In this document: piece after piece, positions 59,897 to 61,263 of the stretch
How positions within the stretch are numbered: the stretch's first letter is position 1
Layout: each line of letters starts with the position of its first letter
Assembly: GCA_900546455.1 (NCBI GenBank)
Contig: URCS01000003.1
Coordinates: 1 to 61,263, forward strand
Direction: 5' to 3'
Source of the DNA: an uncultured Collinsella sp.
GTDB lineage: Bacteria > Actinomycetota > Coriobacteriia > Coriobacteriales > Coriobacteriaceae
Length of the DNA stretch: 61,263 nt
The notes under the pieces: model-generated
Seen by the model: the letters and a program-made list of their open reading frames with translations, nothing else
Told to the model about the DNA's origin: nothing
Database searches by the model: none
Made by a program: the position numbers and the translations under genes

Positions 59897-59962
59897 TAGA
59901 AAAGAAAGCAATCGACTCCGGTTGGTCGCTTTTTTGTTGCCGCGCCACGGGTTCGAACCCGA

Positions 59963-60491
59963 ACTTCTCTATATATAAGAACGCTTGGCGAACAAAACCT
60001 GCCTTTTACCGACGGGAAACAAATAGCTGATGCTTTTGGAGTAAAGTGGCGCTCCAGAGATGACCGATGCCTTAACACCTATAAACCAGCTGGTCATCGC
60101 CAATATCAGAAGCTGCTGCTTCGAATACAGCCTCAGTGAAGCAACTGAGGGTTCTATTCATTTGTGAACAAAATATGGAGTGCGGGATTCCCGCCCGCGG
60201 GGGCCCTCCGGTCTGGCAATATATCTCCTTGCCGCGCGGCCCGGTGGAACCGGGAACCAGCGCAGGCGTGCACCTTGAGAACCGGATACTGCGAGGATGG
60301 ACACTTCCGAGTGTCGCATCCGGGCAGACATCGAACCATTTGAAATGGTCTAACTTGGATTTGTTTTTCGCAAGGCCGCCGAGAGGCGGCCCCGAGAAAT
60401 TCCTTTTCCTATCTAATAGAACCATATGAATCGAACGGAACCGATCAGCGATGAACTGAGAGGACCGGACGGGCTCGAAGCCCATATATTT
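59963..60491 (+). other. leader and promoter region of the rRNA operon
   Basis: About 530 bp with no gene. AT-rich TATATATAAG at 59971-59979 could hold a -10 element, but I cannot pair it with a -35. Several strong hairpins lie between 60180 and 60400 (for example GGCCGCC/GGCGGCC around 60383-60402), and a small one, GGGCTCGAAGCCC, sits just before the 16S start. They fit a processed rRNA leader. Confidence 0.6.

Positions 60492-61263
<772 letters not shown>

Noticed and set aside
59713..59960. Possible CRISPR or second tRNA from the repeated GGGTTCGAACCC motifs
   Set aside because: Units are few, unevenly spaced and contain only T-arm and tail pieces; no full cloverleaf and no spacer-repeat pattern.

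Overview
The window is a chromosomal replication-origin region of a gut coriobacterium, very probably Collinsella (Actinomycetota, Coriobacteriia). This rests on the 16S rRNA start at the right end, the actinobacterial order recF - dciA/DUF721 - gyrB - gyrA, a PafBC-like WYL gene pair, and high but uneven GC. The species is inferred from gene content; I could not search a database.

Layout. 1-4.7 kb (leftward): glmM (cut by the window edge), a DUF4012 envelope protein and an EamA transporter. 5-8 kb: tRNA-Val and an anaerobic ribonucleotide reductase (nrdD) with an NrdR box. 8.2-19.2 kb (leftward): gyrA, gyrB, dciA, recF, dnaN, dnaA and an unusual GHKL-ATPase/winged-helix protein. 19.2-24.6 kb (rightward): rpmH, rnpA, yidD, yidC, jag, rsmG, three parS sites, parA, parB and a small membrane protein. 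The strand switch, clusters of DnaA-box-like TTTTCAACA motifs on both sides of dnaA, and an AT-rich stretch with a DnaA-trio-like array between dnaA and dnaN together mark a bipartite oriC. 24.8-35.4 kb: rlmN, ddl, an exonuclease-DinG helicase fusion, the two WYL regulators, and a large membrane protein with a degenerate M28 peptidase fold. 35.4-38.9 kb: a thioester/Cna-B sortase-anchored adhesin.

39.2-44.2 kb is a 5,014-bp integrated element in tRNA-Gly(CCC), bounded by perfect 45-bp repeats. It encodes a tyrosine integrase, a repressor-like HTH protein, two Xis-like HTH proteins, a possible replication-organiser protein and several tiny genes. It also carries eight copies of a 10-bp integrase arm-type site and an array of 34-bp iteron-like repeats. 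It has no recognisable capsid, terminase or conjugation genes, so it looks like a minimal satellite or mobilizable element.

44.2-61.3 kb: a repeat family built from tRNA 3' tails and mini-hairpins, purB, a BIG2-repeat surface protein behind a promoter with a G8 tract in its spacer, a substrate-binding-protein/diguanylate-cyclase pair, a TSCPD protein, a Tat lipoprotein, a two-component system, purC, an M29 aminopeptidase, tRNA-Lys with the same kind of repeat, and the 5' half of a 16S rRNA gene.

The most notable candidates are the tRNA-Gly element with its arm sites and iterons, the T-arm-bounded hairpin repeats at two tRNA loci, a DnaA with altered base-contacting residues next to non-canonical DnaA boxes, the GHKL protein beside oriC, the pseudo-M28 protein, and the putative phase-variable surface-protein promoter.
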